Origin: an uncultured Dehalococcoidia bacterium
GTDB taxonomy: Bacteria; Chloroflexota; Dehalococcoidia; Lucifugimonadales; UBA3495
Assembly: GCA_958296225.1 (NCBI GenBank)
Contig: OY282456.1
Coordinates: 3,534,001 to 3,598,000 of the forward strand
DNA: 64,000 nt
Direction of reading: 5' to 3'
Positions 53,702 to 62,290 of this stretch are shown here, piece after piece. Each line of letters begins with the position of its first letter. Within the stretch, counting starts at the first letter, position 1. Position numbers and translations under genes: made by a program. Under the pieces are notes generated by a model. The model worked only from the letters and a program-made list of their open reading frames with translations. It searched no databases and was not told the DNA's origin.

Positions 53702-54127
53702 CTACTCTTCCAGCAGCCCCGACCCGTCCCGCTGCAGCAGCTCGATACGCACGTCGTCCGGGCCGCGGACGAAGGCGATGCGGACGCCGGGGCGGATGGT
53801 GCGCGGTTCCGTGTAGATCTCAGCGCCTTTGCTTCTCAGGTCTGCCACTGCGCCGTCAATATCATCAACGCGGAAACCGAAGTGGTCCAGGCCCAGGTGC
53901 GGGTCGCGGGGGTTGGACTCAATGTGCTCCTCCGGCGGCGCGGTGGCGATGAATATGGCCAGGCCGTTCACGTCCAGGTCAACCCGGGGCGCGCCGTCGC
54001 TCTGGATGAGGCGCAGCACCCGGGCCCCGAACATGGTCTCAAAAAAGCTCGCCATCCCTTCCGGGTCCTTGGTGCGAACGTGGATGTGGTCATAGGTGTA
54101 GGTGTACACCGGGGCGGCGGTAGTCAT
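53702..54127 (-). CDS. VOC superfamily (glyoxalase-like) protein
   Basis: 141 residues with two beta-alpha-beta-beta-beta units: YDHIHVRTKDPEGMASFFET and LGLDHFGFRVDDIDGAVADL, each supplying a metal-binding histidine, and VRIELLQRDG at the end with the acidic ligand. It resembles methylmalonyl-CoA epimerase and dioxygenase-like VOC proteins, but no family residue fixes the reaction. Separated by 183 bp from the phosphatase upstream, so probably not part of the cobalamin run. Confidence 0.75.
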   Translation of the reverse strand: MTTAAPVYTYTYDHIHVRTKDPEGMASFFETMFGARVLRLIQSDGAPRVDLDVNGLAIFIATAPPEEHIESNPRDPHLGLDHFGFRVDDIDGAVADLRSKGAEIYTEPRTIRPGVRIAFVRGPDDVRIELLQRDGSGLLEE

Positions 54128-54310
54128 AGCGCAATCTCCTTGTCAAACGTCGTTAAACGTCCATTTCGCGGGCGATGTTAGTCGCTCTTTATACCTGGCA
54201 GGGAGCGCAGCCGCAATGCAACTGCGCTGCCCTTCGGATTGGGTTCACGGAGCCGGTTGCGGGTGTTCATCGCCTCCCGGTCGTAATCGCCCGTTCCGGC
54301 CGTTATCCCG

Positions 54311-54934
54311 TCAAATCGCCCGCACTGCCCCGTCGATATGCGAGGTATCGTTGTACAGATGCAGCACCGCGTTATCGGCGTAGGTATGCACCACCGTCAG
54401 GGAGCAGTTGTGCATAACGAATTTCCAGTTGGCTTCCAGCGGCAGGTCCAGCAGCGACACGATACCCGCCCGCAGGCTGCCGCCGTGTCCCACTATCAGC
54501 ACGTTTTCCTCCAGATGCGCCGCGCGCACCCGCTGGAATATGCCCGACAGCCGCACGCTGGTCTGGCGGATGGTCTCCCCTTCCGGCGGGGCAAAATCCA
54601 AATCGTTGGCCATTGACGCCTCGTATAGCTCGGGGTACTGCTGCCCGTACTCCGCCGCCGTCAGCCCTTCAAACACGCCCTTGTTGTACTCCCGCAGCTC
54701 CGGCGTGAGCGTCAGGGCCGTATCCCGCTCGCCCAGCGCCACCCGCGCCGTTTCCGATGCGCGCGACAAATCCGACGAATACGCGGCGTCAATGCGCACC
54801 GTCGCCAGGCGGCGGGCCAGCATCTGCGCTTGCTCCCGGCCCCGCGCCGACAGCGGCACGTCGGTATGCCCCTGAATGCGCCCTTCGGCGTTCCACTCGG
54901 TTTCCCCGTGTCTGGTGATGTAAATTATGCCCAT
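54311..54934 (-). CDS. cobC: Histidine phosphatase, probably alpha-ribazole phosphatase
   Basis: 207 residues. The phosphohistidine motif TRHGETEWN is at residues 7-15; SSDLSRASETA, ELREYNKGVFEGL and the second histidine in VLIVGHGGSLRAG complete the set. Sequence alone does not separate CobC from phosphoglycerate mutase-like proteins. The gene sits 9 bp downstream of a cobD-type decarboxylase and in the same run as cobT/cobS, which favours removal of the alpha-ribazole 5'-phosphate. Confidence 0.65.
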   Translation of the reverse strand: MGIIYITRHGETEWNAEGRIQGHTDVPLSARGREQAQMLARRLATVRIDAAYSSDLSRASETARVALGERDTALTLTPELREYNKGVFEGLTAAEYGQQYPELYEASMANDLDFAPPEGETIRQTSVRLSGIFQRVRAAHLEENVLIVGHGGSLRAGIVSLLDLPLEANWKFVMHNCSLTVVHTYADNAVLHLYNDTSHIDGAVRAI

Positions 54935-54943
54935 ACCGCTCCC

Positions 54944-56089
54944 TTACTTCGCAAATTCGTCGCCCAGCGCCGCCGCAATCGCATTGGTCAATCGTATGCA
55001 ATCCGCCACCGGCCGCAGGCCGATACGGATGCAGTCCGGCAGCCCGAAGGATGCGCAGTCCCGCACGAACAATCCCCGCCGCGCCAGCCCGTCGCGCAAT
55101 CCGGCGGCATCGCCCACCTGGGCCAGCACAAAGTTGGCCGCCGTCGGATAACAGCGGATGCCCACGGCGGCCAGCCGCTCGACCACGCACTCCCGCGACG
55201 CGGCCACCGCCGCCCGCGCCCGTTCCAGATAGCCGCCGTCCGCCAGGGCCGCCGCGCCGGCGGCTTGCGCCGGCCCGTTGACGCTCCAATCCGGCTGCAG
55301 CGCCGCCAGCCGGGCGATGACCGGCGGGCTGGCGACAGCGTAGCCCAAACGCAGGGCCGTCAGGGCGTAGTCCTTGGTCATCGAGCGCAGCGCAACTATG
55401 GCATCGTGTCGCCCGGCCAACGCCGCTATGCTGGCCTCGGCGTAGCGCTCCGACAGATTGATGTACGCCTCATCAACCACCAGCAAACCGCCCACGGCGG
55501 CGGCGGCATCGGCCATAACCTCCAGCTCCCCATTGCCCAGCAGCGCGCCCGTCGGGTTGTTGGGATTGCAGATGAATGTCAGCGCCGGCCGTTCGGCAGC
55601 GATGCGGGCGACGGCGGCATCAACATCCCAGGTAAATCCGGTCTCCCGCCGGGCCGCCGTCAGCGTAGTTACCCACCCGCCGGATATGCGAACCGCGCCA
55701 TCGTACTCGCCATAGGTAGGCGTGAGCAGCAGGGCGGCGCCGGAACAGCCGGCCGGCGGTGTCCCGATGTAGGCCCTGGTCAGCAGGTGGATGATTTCCG
55801 TGGAGCCGTTGCCGACGATGACGTTGTTGGCGGCAACGCCGTCGCTGCCGTGATGGGCGGCGATGGCCTCGGTCAGCGTCAGGCAGTGGGGGTCGGGATA
55901 GGCCGCCAGGTCAACGGCGGCGACGGCCTCGGCCACGCCGGCCGGCGGCCCCAGCGGGCTGACGCTGGCGGAAAAGTCCAGGCAATCCTCAGGGCGGAGG
56001 CCCAGCGCGCGCAGCTCGGCCGGCTTGATGCCGCCGTGGACGGGGCGGGCCGGCGGAACGGCGTTTGCGGTATGGTCGGGGGTAGTCAT
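54944..56089 (-). CDS. cobD: L-threonine-O-3-phosphate decarboxylase-like aminotransferase
   Basis: 381 residues, fold type I PLP protein. N-terminal VHGGI and LDFSASVSPLGPPAGV are typical of CobD (HisC-like) rather than HisC. NPNNPTGALL, VVDEAYINLSE and the PLP-lysine segment SMTKDYALTALRLGY follow. CobD makes aminopropanol phosphate for the nucleotide loop. ATG 56089 is used; the frame extends 12 codons further without conservation. Gene symbol follows the Salmonella usage. Confidence 0.75.
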   Translation of the reverse strand: MTTPDHTANAVPPARPVHGGIKPAELRALGLRPEDCLDFSASVSPLGPPAGVAEAVAAVDLAAYPDPHCLTLTEAIAAHHGSDGVAANNVIVGNGSTEIIHLLTRAYIGTPPAGCSGAALLLTPTYGEYDGAVRISGGWVTTLTAARRETGFTWDVDAAVARIAAERPALTFICNPNNPTGALLGNGELEVMADAAAAVGGLLVVDEAYINLSERYAEASIAALAGRHDAIVALRSMTKDYALTALRLGYAVASPPVIARLAALQPDWSVNGPAQAAGAAALADGGYLERARAAVAASRECVVERLAAVGIRCYPTAANFVLAQVGDAAGLRDGLARRGLFVRDCASFGLPDCIRIGLRPVADCIRLTNAIAAALGDEFAK

Positions 56090-56135
56090 GCCTGATGTAT
56101 CAGTGACGGAATATCGTTTAATCACGGGACATCGT

Positions 56136-56729
56136 TTATGGCCGGCGACCGGGCAGCAGGCGCGCCGGATGGCCGAAAAGCCGCTCCAATGGCAATGCCA
56201 ATCCCGGAATCGCTGGCGTAGTCAGCGTGTCGCCGCGGCCCAAAGCAGCGTGTGCGACATATTCGGCGCCATCCAGCTCCAGCGCCAGGAGCCGGTCCGC
56301 CAACGGGTCTATAATCCAGTATTCCGGTACGCCGGCTTCTGCGTACCAGGCCCGTTTCATCACCAGGTCGCGCGCCCGGTCGCCGGACAACACTGCCACC
56401 GCCAAATCGGGGACACCTTCAACGAAGCTGCCCTGTATCGAGTGCGCGCGGGCGGCCGGAACGTAAATCAAATCGGGTGCTGGAGCTCGTCGCTCGGATA
56501 AGACGACACCGATTCCGGGTATCGCCCAGCCCGGTCTTGGAACGGTTGCGTCAAGATACGCATTAATGAACCCGACCAGAAACGTGATTAGATTCTGGTG
56601 GTCGTAGGTAGGTGGCGCCATTTGCTGCAACGCTCCACCGACCAGTTCCCATACGCCGTCATCCATTTCGTCCCGGGCGCGGTACTCTGCCAACGTCATT
56701 CCGGTTCCGTGCTGTACGGTAGTCATCAT
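56136..56729 (-). CDS. Uma2 family protein
   Basis: 197 residues of the classical Uma2 subgroup: HGTGMTLAEYRARDEMDDGV, WELVGGALQQMAPPTYDHQ, APAPDLIYVPAAR and KRAWYAEAGVPEYWIIDPLA. The usual DLAVEVLS strand is DLAVAVLS here; the acidic E of the nuclease core is replaced by A, so catalysis may be lost. It sits between the cobD-like gene and cbiB on the same strand with its shortened paralogue upstream. Confidence 0.82.
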   Translation of the reverse strand: MMTTVQHGTGMTLAEYRARDEMDDGVWELVGGALQQMAPPTYDHQNLITFLVGFINAYLDATVPRPGWAIPGIGVVLSERRAPAPDLIYVPAARAHSIQGSFVEGVPDLAVAVLSGDRARDLVMKRAWYAEAGVPEYWIIDPLADRLLALELDGAEYVAHAALGRGDTLTTPAIPGLALPLERLFGHPARLLPGRRP

Positions 56730-56827
56730 GTCCTAACCTTCCGGTACGTCTCTGGCGGAGAATTCCGCAAAGCGCAATCGGCTTAATCCTGTGTATCCGG
56801 TACATCAATGTAAAAATACCGCCGCGA

Positions 56828-57052
56828 TTAGCGGCTGCGAATCCGCTCGCGCACCGGGTCGCCGAAAAGTTGTTCCAGCGGCAGCGCAAACCCCGGTATG
56901 GCCGGCGTAGTGAGAGTGTCATTACGACCCAAAACCGCCCGCGCCATATACTCGGCGCCGGCCGGTTCCAGGACGGTAATTGTGTCGCTAACCGGGTCAA
57001 CAGTCCTGTACTCTGCCAGCGTCATTCTGGCGCCGTGCTGTGCGGTAGTCAT
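56828..57052 (-). pseudogene. Uma2 gene with internal in-frame deletion
   Basis: 74 residues. The first 16 (MTTAQHGARMTLAEYR) match the start of the neighbour at 56136-56729, and residues from VDPVSDTITVLEPAG onward match its C-terminal sixth (ALGRGDTLTTPAIPGLALPL). About 120 codons of the nuclease core are missing while the frame is kept. It cannot be a working nuclease; it could still be a small protein. Start ATG 57052. Confidence 0.7.
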
Positions 57053-57097
57053 CGTATGCTCTCCTGCCTGCGCCGGCGGCTCCGGCGCCATTCTACA

Positions 57098-58078
57098 CTA
57101 CTGCCACGGCAGCCACCGCAGCCAGATGACGCCCACGGCCACGGCAGCGGTCAAGGCCGTAGTGGCGTACAGGGCGCGGGTGGCCAGGCCAATGTGATAC
57201 GGCTGCGGTTCCGGGGCCGGGTCGCCCAGGCGATAGCTGCCCACCTTTTCCAGCGTAACCCCCAGTCCGCCGGCCATTGCCGCCATCGTCCAGCCGGCGT
57301 TGGGCGATTCGGTGCGGCTCCGGTGCGCCAGCATGATGCGCCAGGCCCGCGCGGGGGACATACCGGGGAGCGCCGCCGTCGTCAGCCACAGCAGCAGGGC
57401 GGCCAGCCGCGCCGGAATCAGATTGACAACGTCATCCAGGCGGGCCGACGCCTTGCCCAGATACTCATAGCGTCCGTGATAGCCAACCATACTGTCCAGC
57501 GTGTTGATGGCCCGATAGGCTACCGCGCCCGGCAAGCCGAATAGGGCAAAGGCCAGCAGCGGGCCTACGATGCTGTCGGTAATGTTTTCCGCCACCGATT
57601 CGATGGCGGCCGCGGCGGCCTGTCCCTCCGACAGCTGCGACGGGTCCCGGCTGACCAGGGCCGACATACGGCGTCGCACCTCGGCAATGTCTCCCGACGC
57701 AAGTATCCGTCCGATTTCGGCGGCGATGTGGTGCAGCATCCGCACTGAAAATGTGGACTTGAGCAATATCGCCGCCGCCGGCAGATAGGCCAGCGGGTGC
57801 AGTTGCAGCAGTCCGAAGCCCACCGCCCACGCCGCCGCGCCCCATGCCGCCGGTATCAGGAGCGCCAGCACCACGCCGGAAGCCAGTTGCGCCGCCGGCG
57901 CGGATTGCGGGCCGGGCGCGATGCGTTCGGCCCAAGCCACCGTGTTGCCTATCCACACCGTAGGATGCAGTCGGTTGGGAGGCTCGCCCAGCGTCAAGTC
58001 CAGCAGCAGCGCCAGCAGTAGCGCCAGCGCGTCCAACGGAACGGGCAGCGAGTTCAGCGCGGCGGCTACGGCGTCCAT
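57098..58078 (-). CDS. cbiB: Adenosylcobinamide-phosphate synthase
   Basis: 326 residues, multi-pass membrane protein that joins aminopropanol (phosphate) to adenosylcobyric acid. Family blocks: LDLTLGEPPNRLHPTVWIGN, AIESVAENITDSIVGPLLAF, LPGAVAYRAINTLDSMVGYH and SPARAWRIMLAHRSRTESPNAG (as adjacent motifs). ATG 58078 overlaps the end of cobS by 13 bp, showing translational coupling. Confidence 0.92.
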   Translation of the reverse strand: MDAVAAALNSLPVPLDALALLLALLLDLTLGEPPNRLHPTVWIGNTVAWAERIAPGPQSAPAAQLASGVVLALLIPAAWGAAAWAVGFGLLQLHPLAYLPAAAILLKSTFSVRMLHHIAAEIGRILASGDIAEVRRRMSALVSRDPSQLSEGQAAAAAIESVAENITDSIVGPLLAFALFGLPGAVAYRAINTLDSMVGYHGRYEYLGKASARLDDVVNLIPARLAALLLWLTTAALPGMSPARAWRIMLAHRSRTESPNAGWTMAAMAGGLGVTLEKVGSYRLGDPAPEPQPYHIGLATRALYATTALTAAVAVGVIWLRWLPWQ

Positions 58079-58869
58079 ATTGGCGCAAACCACCCGTGAG
58101 CCGCCAGCGCCGCCAGCGCCACCAGCCCGGCCGTTTCCATCAGCTCGTTAGCGGCCCCGTAGCAATCTCCCGTCAACCCGCCGCCCAACTGCCGGGAAAC
58201 CCACCATCCCAGCGCCAGCGCCAGCGCCGATATTCCGGCCCATACCGCCACGCCGGCCGGCCCGCCGGTGGCCGTGGCCGCTGCGGCCGCCACCAGCAAG
58301 GCCCATCCGGTCGCCAGCCAGGGCCGTCCGCCTCTGGTGAACGCCGTCCCTATCCCCTCCTGCCGGCCGTAAGGGAATACCGTCAGCAGCAGCGTCATCG
58401 TCCAGCGCGACAGCGCCGGAAACAGCAGCAGCATCGCCCAGACCGCCCCCGGTCCGGCCAGAAGAGTTGCCAGCGCGCCATACTTGACCAGCAGCACGCA
58501 TCCGGCCCCGGCGACGGCAAAAGCGCCGACCCGGGAATCCCGCATTATTTCCAGCCGCCGTTCCACCGTGCGCCCGCCCCAAACGCCGTCGCAAACGTCC
58601 ATCAGTCCATCCAGATGCAGGAAGCGGTTGGCAATCGCTAACGCCGCCACCAGCAGCGCCGCCGCCAGCAGCGGCCCAATGGACAGCAGGCCGCACAATG
58701 CCGCCAGACCGACGAGCAGCCCGCCGTACAGCAGCCCCACCGCCGGATACCAGCCCCGCGAGCGGGAAATTTCCGTGTCGGTGGCGGACGCAACCCCAAC
58801 GGGCAGCAGCGTCAAAAAGGACAACGCCACCAGCAGCGGCGCGCAAACCGCCCGCGTCACCGTCCTCAC
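58066..58869 (-). CDS. cobS: Adenosylcobinamide-GDP ribazoletransferase
   Basis: 267 residues, membrane-embedded cobalamin synthase that joins GDP-cobinamide and alpha-ribazole. The catalytic region HLDGLMDVCDGVWGG followed by RRLEIMRDSRVGAFA is diagnostic, and GGLTGDCYGA is present near the C-terminus; six or seven hydrophobic segments. GDP-cobinamide production (cobU/cobP) is not encoded in the window. It lies 6 bp after cobT. Confidence 0.93.
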   Translation of the reverse strand: MRTVTRAVCAPLLVALSFLTLLPVGVASATDTEISRSRGWYPAVGLLYGGLLVGLAALCGLLSIGPLLAAALLVAALAIANRFLHLDGLMDVCDGVWGGRTVERRLEIMRDSRVGAFAVAGAGCVLLVKYGALATLLAGPGAVWAMLLLFPALSRWTMTLLLTVFPYGRQEGIGTAFTRGGRPWLATGWALLVAAAAATATGGPAGVAVWAGISALALALGWWVSRQLGGGLTGDCYGAANELMETAGLVALAALAAHGWFAPIWTP

Positions 58870-58875
58870 GCCGGG

Positions 58876-59946
58876 CTAGCCGTCATCGCGGTCGGAAACC
58901 CCCGCCTCCGCAAAGGTCGCCATCTCCGCCAGACACCGCGCCGCCGCCTCTATGATGGGCATTGCCAGCGCCGCCCCGGTGCCTTCGCCCAGCCGCATCT
59001 CCAGATCCAGCAGCGGCGTCAGCCCCATCGCCCGCAGGGCGACGTTGTGCCCCGGTTCCACCGAGCGATGGGCCGCAATCATCCGTTCCGCAACCGCCGG
59101 GCACAGCCGCCAGGCAATCAGCGCCGCCGCTCCGCTGATGAACCCGTCCACGATGACGGCGCACCGGCGGGCCGCCGCCCCCAGCATCACGCCGGCCAGC
59201 GCGCCAATCTCATAGCCGCCCACCTTTATCAGCACGTCCAGTCCGTCCGCGCCGTCGGGCCGGTTCACTTCCAGGGCCCGCCGGATGGTTGCGATTTTGG
59301 CGGCCAGGGCGGCATCGTCAACGCCGGTGCCCCGGCCCGTTACCGCCGCCACGTCCGCCCCGGTGACGGCGGCGGTGACGGCGGCCGACGGCGTGGTGTT
59401 GCCAATGCCCATATCGCCCCCGGCGATGAGGTTGGCTCCGGCGTCCGCCCTCCCGTTGGCGGCGGTGATGCCCACCTCCAGGCAGCGGATGGCATCGTCC
59501 CGCGTCATCGCCGGCCCCCGCGCGATGTTGCCCGCGCCGTAGCCCACTTTGGCGATGGTCAGCCCCGGCTGCGGCGCCAGGTCAACGGCCACGCCGGCGT
59601 CAATCACCACGATGTCGGCCCCCGCCTGCCGCGCCAGCACGTTGATAGCTGCCCCGCCGGCCAGAAAGTTGAACACCATCTGCGGCGTAACCGCGGCGGG
59701 ATAGGCCGACACTCCCTCAGCGGCGACGCCGTGGTCTCCGGCCGCCACGATTACCGCCTTGCCGGTGATTTGCGGGATGGGCTGGCCCAGTATGCCGGCC
59801 AGTTGGACGGACAAGGTTTCCAGCCGGCCCAGGCTGCCCGGCGGCTTGGTCAGCATCCCCTGCCGGGCAGTGGCGGCGGCGATAGCGTCTGTGTCCAGCG
59901 GCCCAATGGCGGCAATGGTCTGGTCAACCAGTTGGGAAATGGGCAT
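58876..59946 (-). CDS. cobT: Nicotinate-nucleotide--DMB phosphoribosyltransferase
   Basis: 356 residues, makes alpha-ribazole phosphate from dimethylbenzimidazole. Conserved parts: KPPGSLGRLETLSVQLAGI, VAAGDHGVAAEGVSAYPAAV, GYGAGNIARGPAMTRD, AGGDMGIGNTTPSAAV and VDGFISGAAALIA. Near the C-terminus RMGEG is RLGEGTGAALAMPIIEAAAR. Works on the product of bluB at 16042. Same transcription unit as cobS and cbiB. Confidence 0.94.
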   Translation of the reverse strand: MPISQLVDQTIAAIGPLDTDAIAAATARQGMLTKPPGSLGRLETLSVQLAGILGQPIPQITGKAVIVAAGDHGVAAEGVSAYPAAVTPQMVFNFLAGGAAINVLARQAGADIVVIDAGVAVDLAPQPGLTIAKVGYGAGNIARGPAMTRDDAIRCLEVGITAANGRADAGANLIAGGDMGIGNTTPSAAVTAAVTGADVAAVTGRGTGVDDAALAAKIATIRRALEVNRPDGADGLDVLIKVGGYEIGALAGVMLGAAARRCAVIVDGFISGAAALIAWRLCPAVAERMIAAHRSVEPGHNVALRAMGLTPLLDLEMRLGEGTGAALAMPIIEAAARCLAEMATFAEAGVSDRDDG

Positions 59947-59981
59947 ATCGTGATACCTCTCAATCGTCCTCTTATGCTCGC

Positions 59982-60194
59982 TTACGCTGGCAGCAGGCGC
60001 TTGCCCCTGGGTTCGGGTACTGGTTTGCCAATCGCGCGGGCAGTGTCAATCCAGAGTGCCATGGCATCTTTGATATTCTGGAGCGCGGTTTCGTAAGTGT
60101 CGCCGTGAGCCATGCAACCGGGCAATTCCGGCGCCTCCGCAATGAAAACTCGGTCGTCATCGCTCCAGTAGATGACAAGCTCGTACTTGTGCAT
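59982..60194 (-). CDS. HicB-like orphan antitoxin
   Basis: 70 residues with the HicB pattern: YELVIYWSDDDRVFIAEAPE, LPGCMAHGDTYETALQNIKD and AMALWIDTARAIGKPVPEP. GGAGGGAGTCTG precedes the ATG. No HicA gene is adjacent: 60195-60283 upstream is intergenic and cobT is downstream. It lies in the cobalamin run between cobO and cobT, probably a solitary HicB-like protein. Confidence 0.7.
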   Translation of the reverse strand: MHKYELVIYWSDDDRVFIAEAPELPGCMAHGDTYETALQNIKDAMALWIDTARAIGKPVPEPRGKRLLPA

Positions 60195-60283
60195 CAGACT
60201 CCCTCCGGTTGATACTTCAGGATAACGCCCCGAACCTGCCGCACCCGATAAGGCTTCGCCTGGTTGCCGGCGCTTTGCAGGTT

Positions 60284-60853
60284 TCAGAACTCAATCCCCG
60301 GCTGTGCCTTGATGCCGGCGTCATACGGATGCTTTACCACGTTCATCTCCGTAACGAGGTCGGCGTACTCCACCAGTTCCGCCGGCGCGTGCCGCCCGGT
60401 GATGATGACGTGCTGCATTTCCGGGCGGGCTTGCAGCGTATCAACCACGTCCGCCACCGGCAGCCAGCCGTAGTGCATCGGGTAGGTGAACTCGTCCAGA
60501 ATCACCAGGTCATACTCACCGCCGGCGATAACCTCTTTGGCGTCCTCCCACAGGGCGCGGGCCAAGTCGGCGCTGGCGTCCAAATCCTGGGAGCGCCAGG
60601 TGAACCCGTCGCCCATCGCGCGCACGGTAACGCCCATTTTTTGCGCCGCCCGCTGCTCGCCAAAGTTGGCGGTGGTGTGCTTGATGAACTGCAGCATCAC
60701 CACCTTCATATCCCGTCCCCAGGCGCGCATCAGCACGCCCATGGCCGCGGTGGTCTTGCCCTTCCCGTTGCCCGTGTTGACGATGACCAGCCCCTTGTTG
60801 ATGCGCGGCCCCCGCACCGATTGCGGCCCGTGGCGCCGTTCTTGCGTCGTCAT
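60284..60853 (-). CDS. cobO: Cob(I)yrinic acid a,c-diamide adenosyltransferase
   Basis: 189 residues of the CobA/CobO/BtuR family, which attach the 5'-deoxyadenosyl group. P-loop GNGKGKTT at 28-35, then [33 protein letters not shown] and [19 protein letters not shown], all characteristic. Placed after two Uma2 genes that separate it from cobB. Confidence 0.95.
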   Translation of the reverse strand: MTTQERRHGPQSVRGPRINKGLVIVNTGNGKGKTTAAMGVLMRAWGRDMKVVMLQFIKHTTANFGEQRAAQKMGVTVRAMGDGFTWRSQDLDASADLARALWEDAKEVIAGGEYDLVILDEFTYPMHYGWLPVADVVDTLQARPEMQHVIITGRHAPAELVEYADLVTEMNVVKHPYDAGIKAQPGIEF

Positions 60854-60889
60854 ATCAGCTTTTCCTCCCGTTGCAATGTGCCGGCTATT

Positions 60890-61573
60890 CTACGGATTAT
60901 AGTCAAAGATGCGCTCTCTCACGTTGAACACGAACCCCGGCATTACGTCCTCGCCGTCCAGCAGCTCCGGGTCAACCAGGGTTTCCGGCTCCATCCCCGG
61001 ACGATAGATAACCACGGTGCGATTGCGCGCGTTGATGACCCAAATCAGCCGCGCCCCGCCCTCCAGATACCGCCGCACCTTGTCCGCCAGCTCCGGCCCC
61101 CGGTTGGATGGCGAAATGATTTCGGCGATGAAGTCCGGCACAACGGCAACAAAAGTCCGCGCGCGCGCTTCAAGGGGAGCGGAACGCCAGCGTTCTGCGG
61201 AAATCCACCAGGCGTCCGGGCCGCGCCGGGAAGCATCGGGCAGGGTAAAGCGTGAGGTTGGCCCGCCGGCCAATCCCCCGTTGTCCTCCGCCCAGACGCC
61301 TACCCGGACGGTCGTCCTGGCCTCATACAAATCAAATGGGAACCCCGTAGGAGGCATAATTTTCAACTCTCCCTGCGCGGTAATTTCATAGTCGCCCTGT
61401 TCCCGGTTCCGCCCGGCAAAAGCCTCCAGCCAGACATCCAGGCCGGGGCTGTCCAGCGACTGCCCGAACTCGGCCAGCGGCAGCAGAAAATAGCCGGGAA
61501 AACCGGGCACCGGTTCCATATCCGCAATGACGACCGCCGGCGTCGGCGGCGCTTGCGGCTGTGCGGTAGTCAT
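60890..61573 (-). CDS. Uma2 family protein, tandem copy inside the cobalamin run
   Basis: 227 residues, FGQSL subgroup: FLLPLAEFGQSLDSPGLDVW, MPPTGFPFDLYEAR, RFTLPDASRRGPDAWWIS, VPDFIAEIISPSNRG and RLIWVINARNRTVVIYRPGM. Nearly identical to the next gene (61607-62290); differences cluster in a few positions around residue 90 (TTVRVGVWAEDN here, MAAHVVIWAEDN there). The acidic core is intact. A recent duplication. Confidence 0.87.
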   Translation of the reverse strand: MTTAQPQAPPTPAVVIADMEPVPGFPGYFLLPLAEFGQSLDSPGLDVWLEAFAGRNREQGDYEITAQGELKIMPPTGFPFDLYEARTTVRVGVWAEDNGGLAGGPTSRFTLPDASRRGPDAWWISAERWRSAPLEARARTFVAVVPDFIAEIISPSNRGPELADKVRRYLEGGARLIWVINARNRTVVIYRPGMEPETLVDPELLDGEDVMPGFVFNVRERIFDYNP

Positions 61574-61606
61574 CCGGTCGCCCCCCTTTGCCGGCCGGCA
61601 GCGGTA

Positions 61607-62290
61607 TCACGGAACATTGTCAAAAATGCGCTCCCGCACGCGGAACACGAAACCCGGCAGCACGTCGCCCCCGTCCAGCAGCTCCGGGTCAAGCAGGGTT
61701 TCGGGCTGCATCCCCGGACGATAGATGACCACGGTGCGATTGCGCGCGTTGATAACCCAAATCAGCCGCGCGCCGCCCTCCAGATAAAGCCGCACCTTGT
61801 CCGCCAGCTCCGGCCCCCGGTTGGATGGGGAAACGATTTCGGCGATGAAGTCCGGTACGACGGCGACAAAAGTCCGTGTACGCGCTTCCAGGGGAGCGGA
61901 GCGCCAGCGTTCTGCGGAAATCCACCAGGCGTCCGGGCCGCGCCGGGAAGCATCGGGCAGGGTAAAGCGTGAGGTCGGCCCTCCGGCCAATCCCCCGTTG
62001 TCCTCCGCCCAAATTACGACGTGGGCGGCCATCTTGGCCTCATACAAATCAAATGGGAACCCCGTGGGAGGCATAATTTTCAATTCTCCCTGTGCGGTAA
62101 TTTCGTATTCGCCCTGTTCCCGGTTGCGCCCGGCAAAAGCCTCAAGCCAGACATCCAAGCCGGGGCTGTCCAGCGACTGCCCGAACTCGGCCAGCGGCAG
62201 CAGAAAGTAGCCGGGAAAACCGGGCGCCGGCTCCATATCCGCAATGACGACTGCCGGCGTCGGCAGCGCTTGCGGCTGTGCCGTGGTCAT
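61607..62290 (-). CDS. Uma2 family protein, tandem copy inside the cobalamin run
   Basis: 227 residues, the twin of 60890-61573, 33 bp upstream of it. Same leader (MTTAQPQALPTPAVVIADME), same FGQSLDSPGLDVW block and PDFIAEIVSPSNRG core. Its ATG overlaps the TGA of cobB by 4 bp (ATGA), so it is translationally coupled to a cobalamin gene, which suggests it was inserted without harming the operon. Confidence 0.87.
   Translation of the reverse strand: MTTAQPQALPTPAVVIADMEPAPGFPGYFLLPLAEFGQSLDSPGLDVWLEAFAGRNREQGEYEITAQGELKIMPPTGFPFDLYEAKMAAHVVIWAEDNGGLAGGPTSRFTLPDASRRGPDAWWISAERWRSAPLEARTRTFVAVVPDFIAEIVSPSNRGPELADKVRLYLEGGARLIWVINARNRTVVIYRPGMQPETLLDPELLDGGDVLPGFVFRVRERIFDNVP

Noticed and set aside
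54311..54934. Phosphoglycerate mutase (glycolysis) as the primary call
   Set aside because: Sequence allows it, but the gene is packed against cobalamin genes; alpha-ribazole phosphatase is the better reading.
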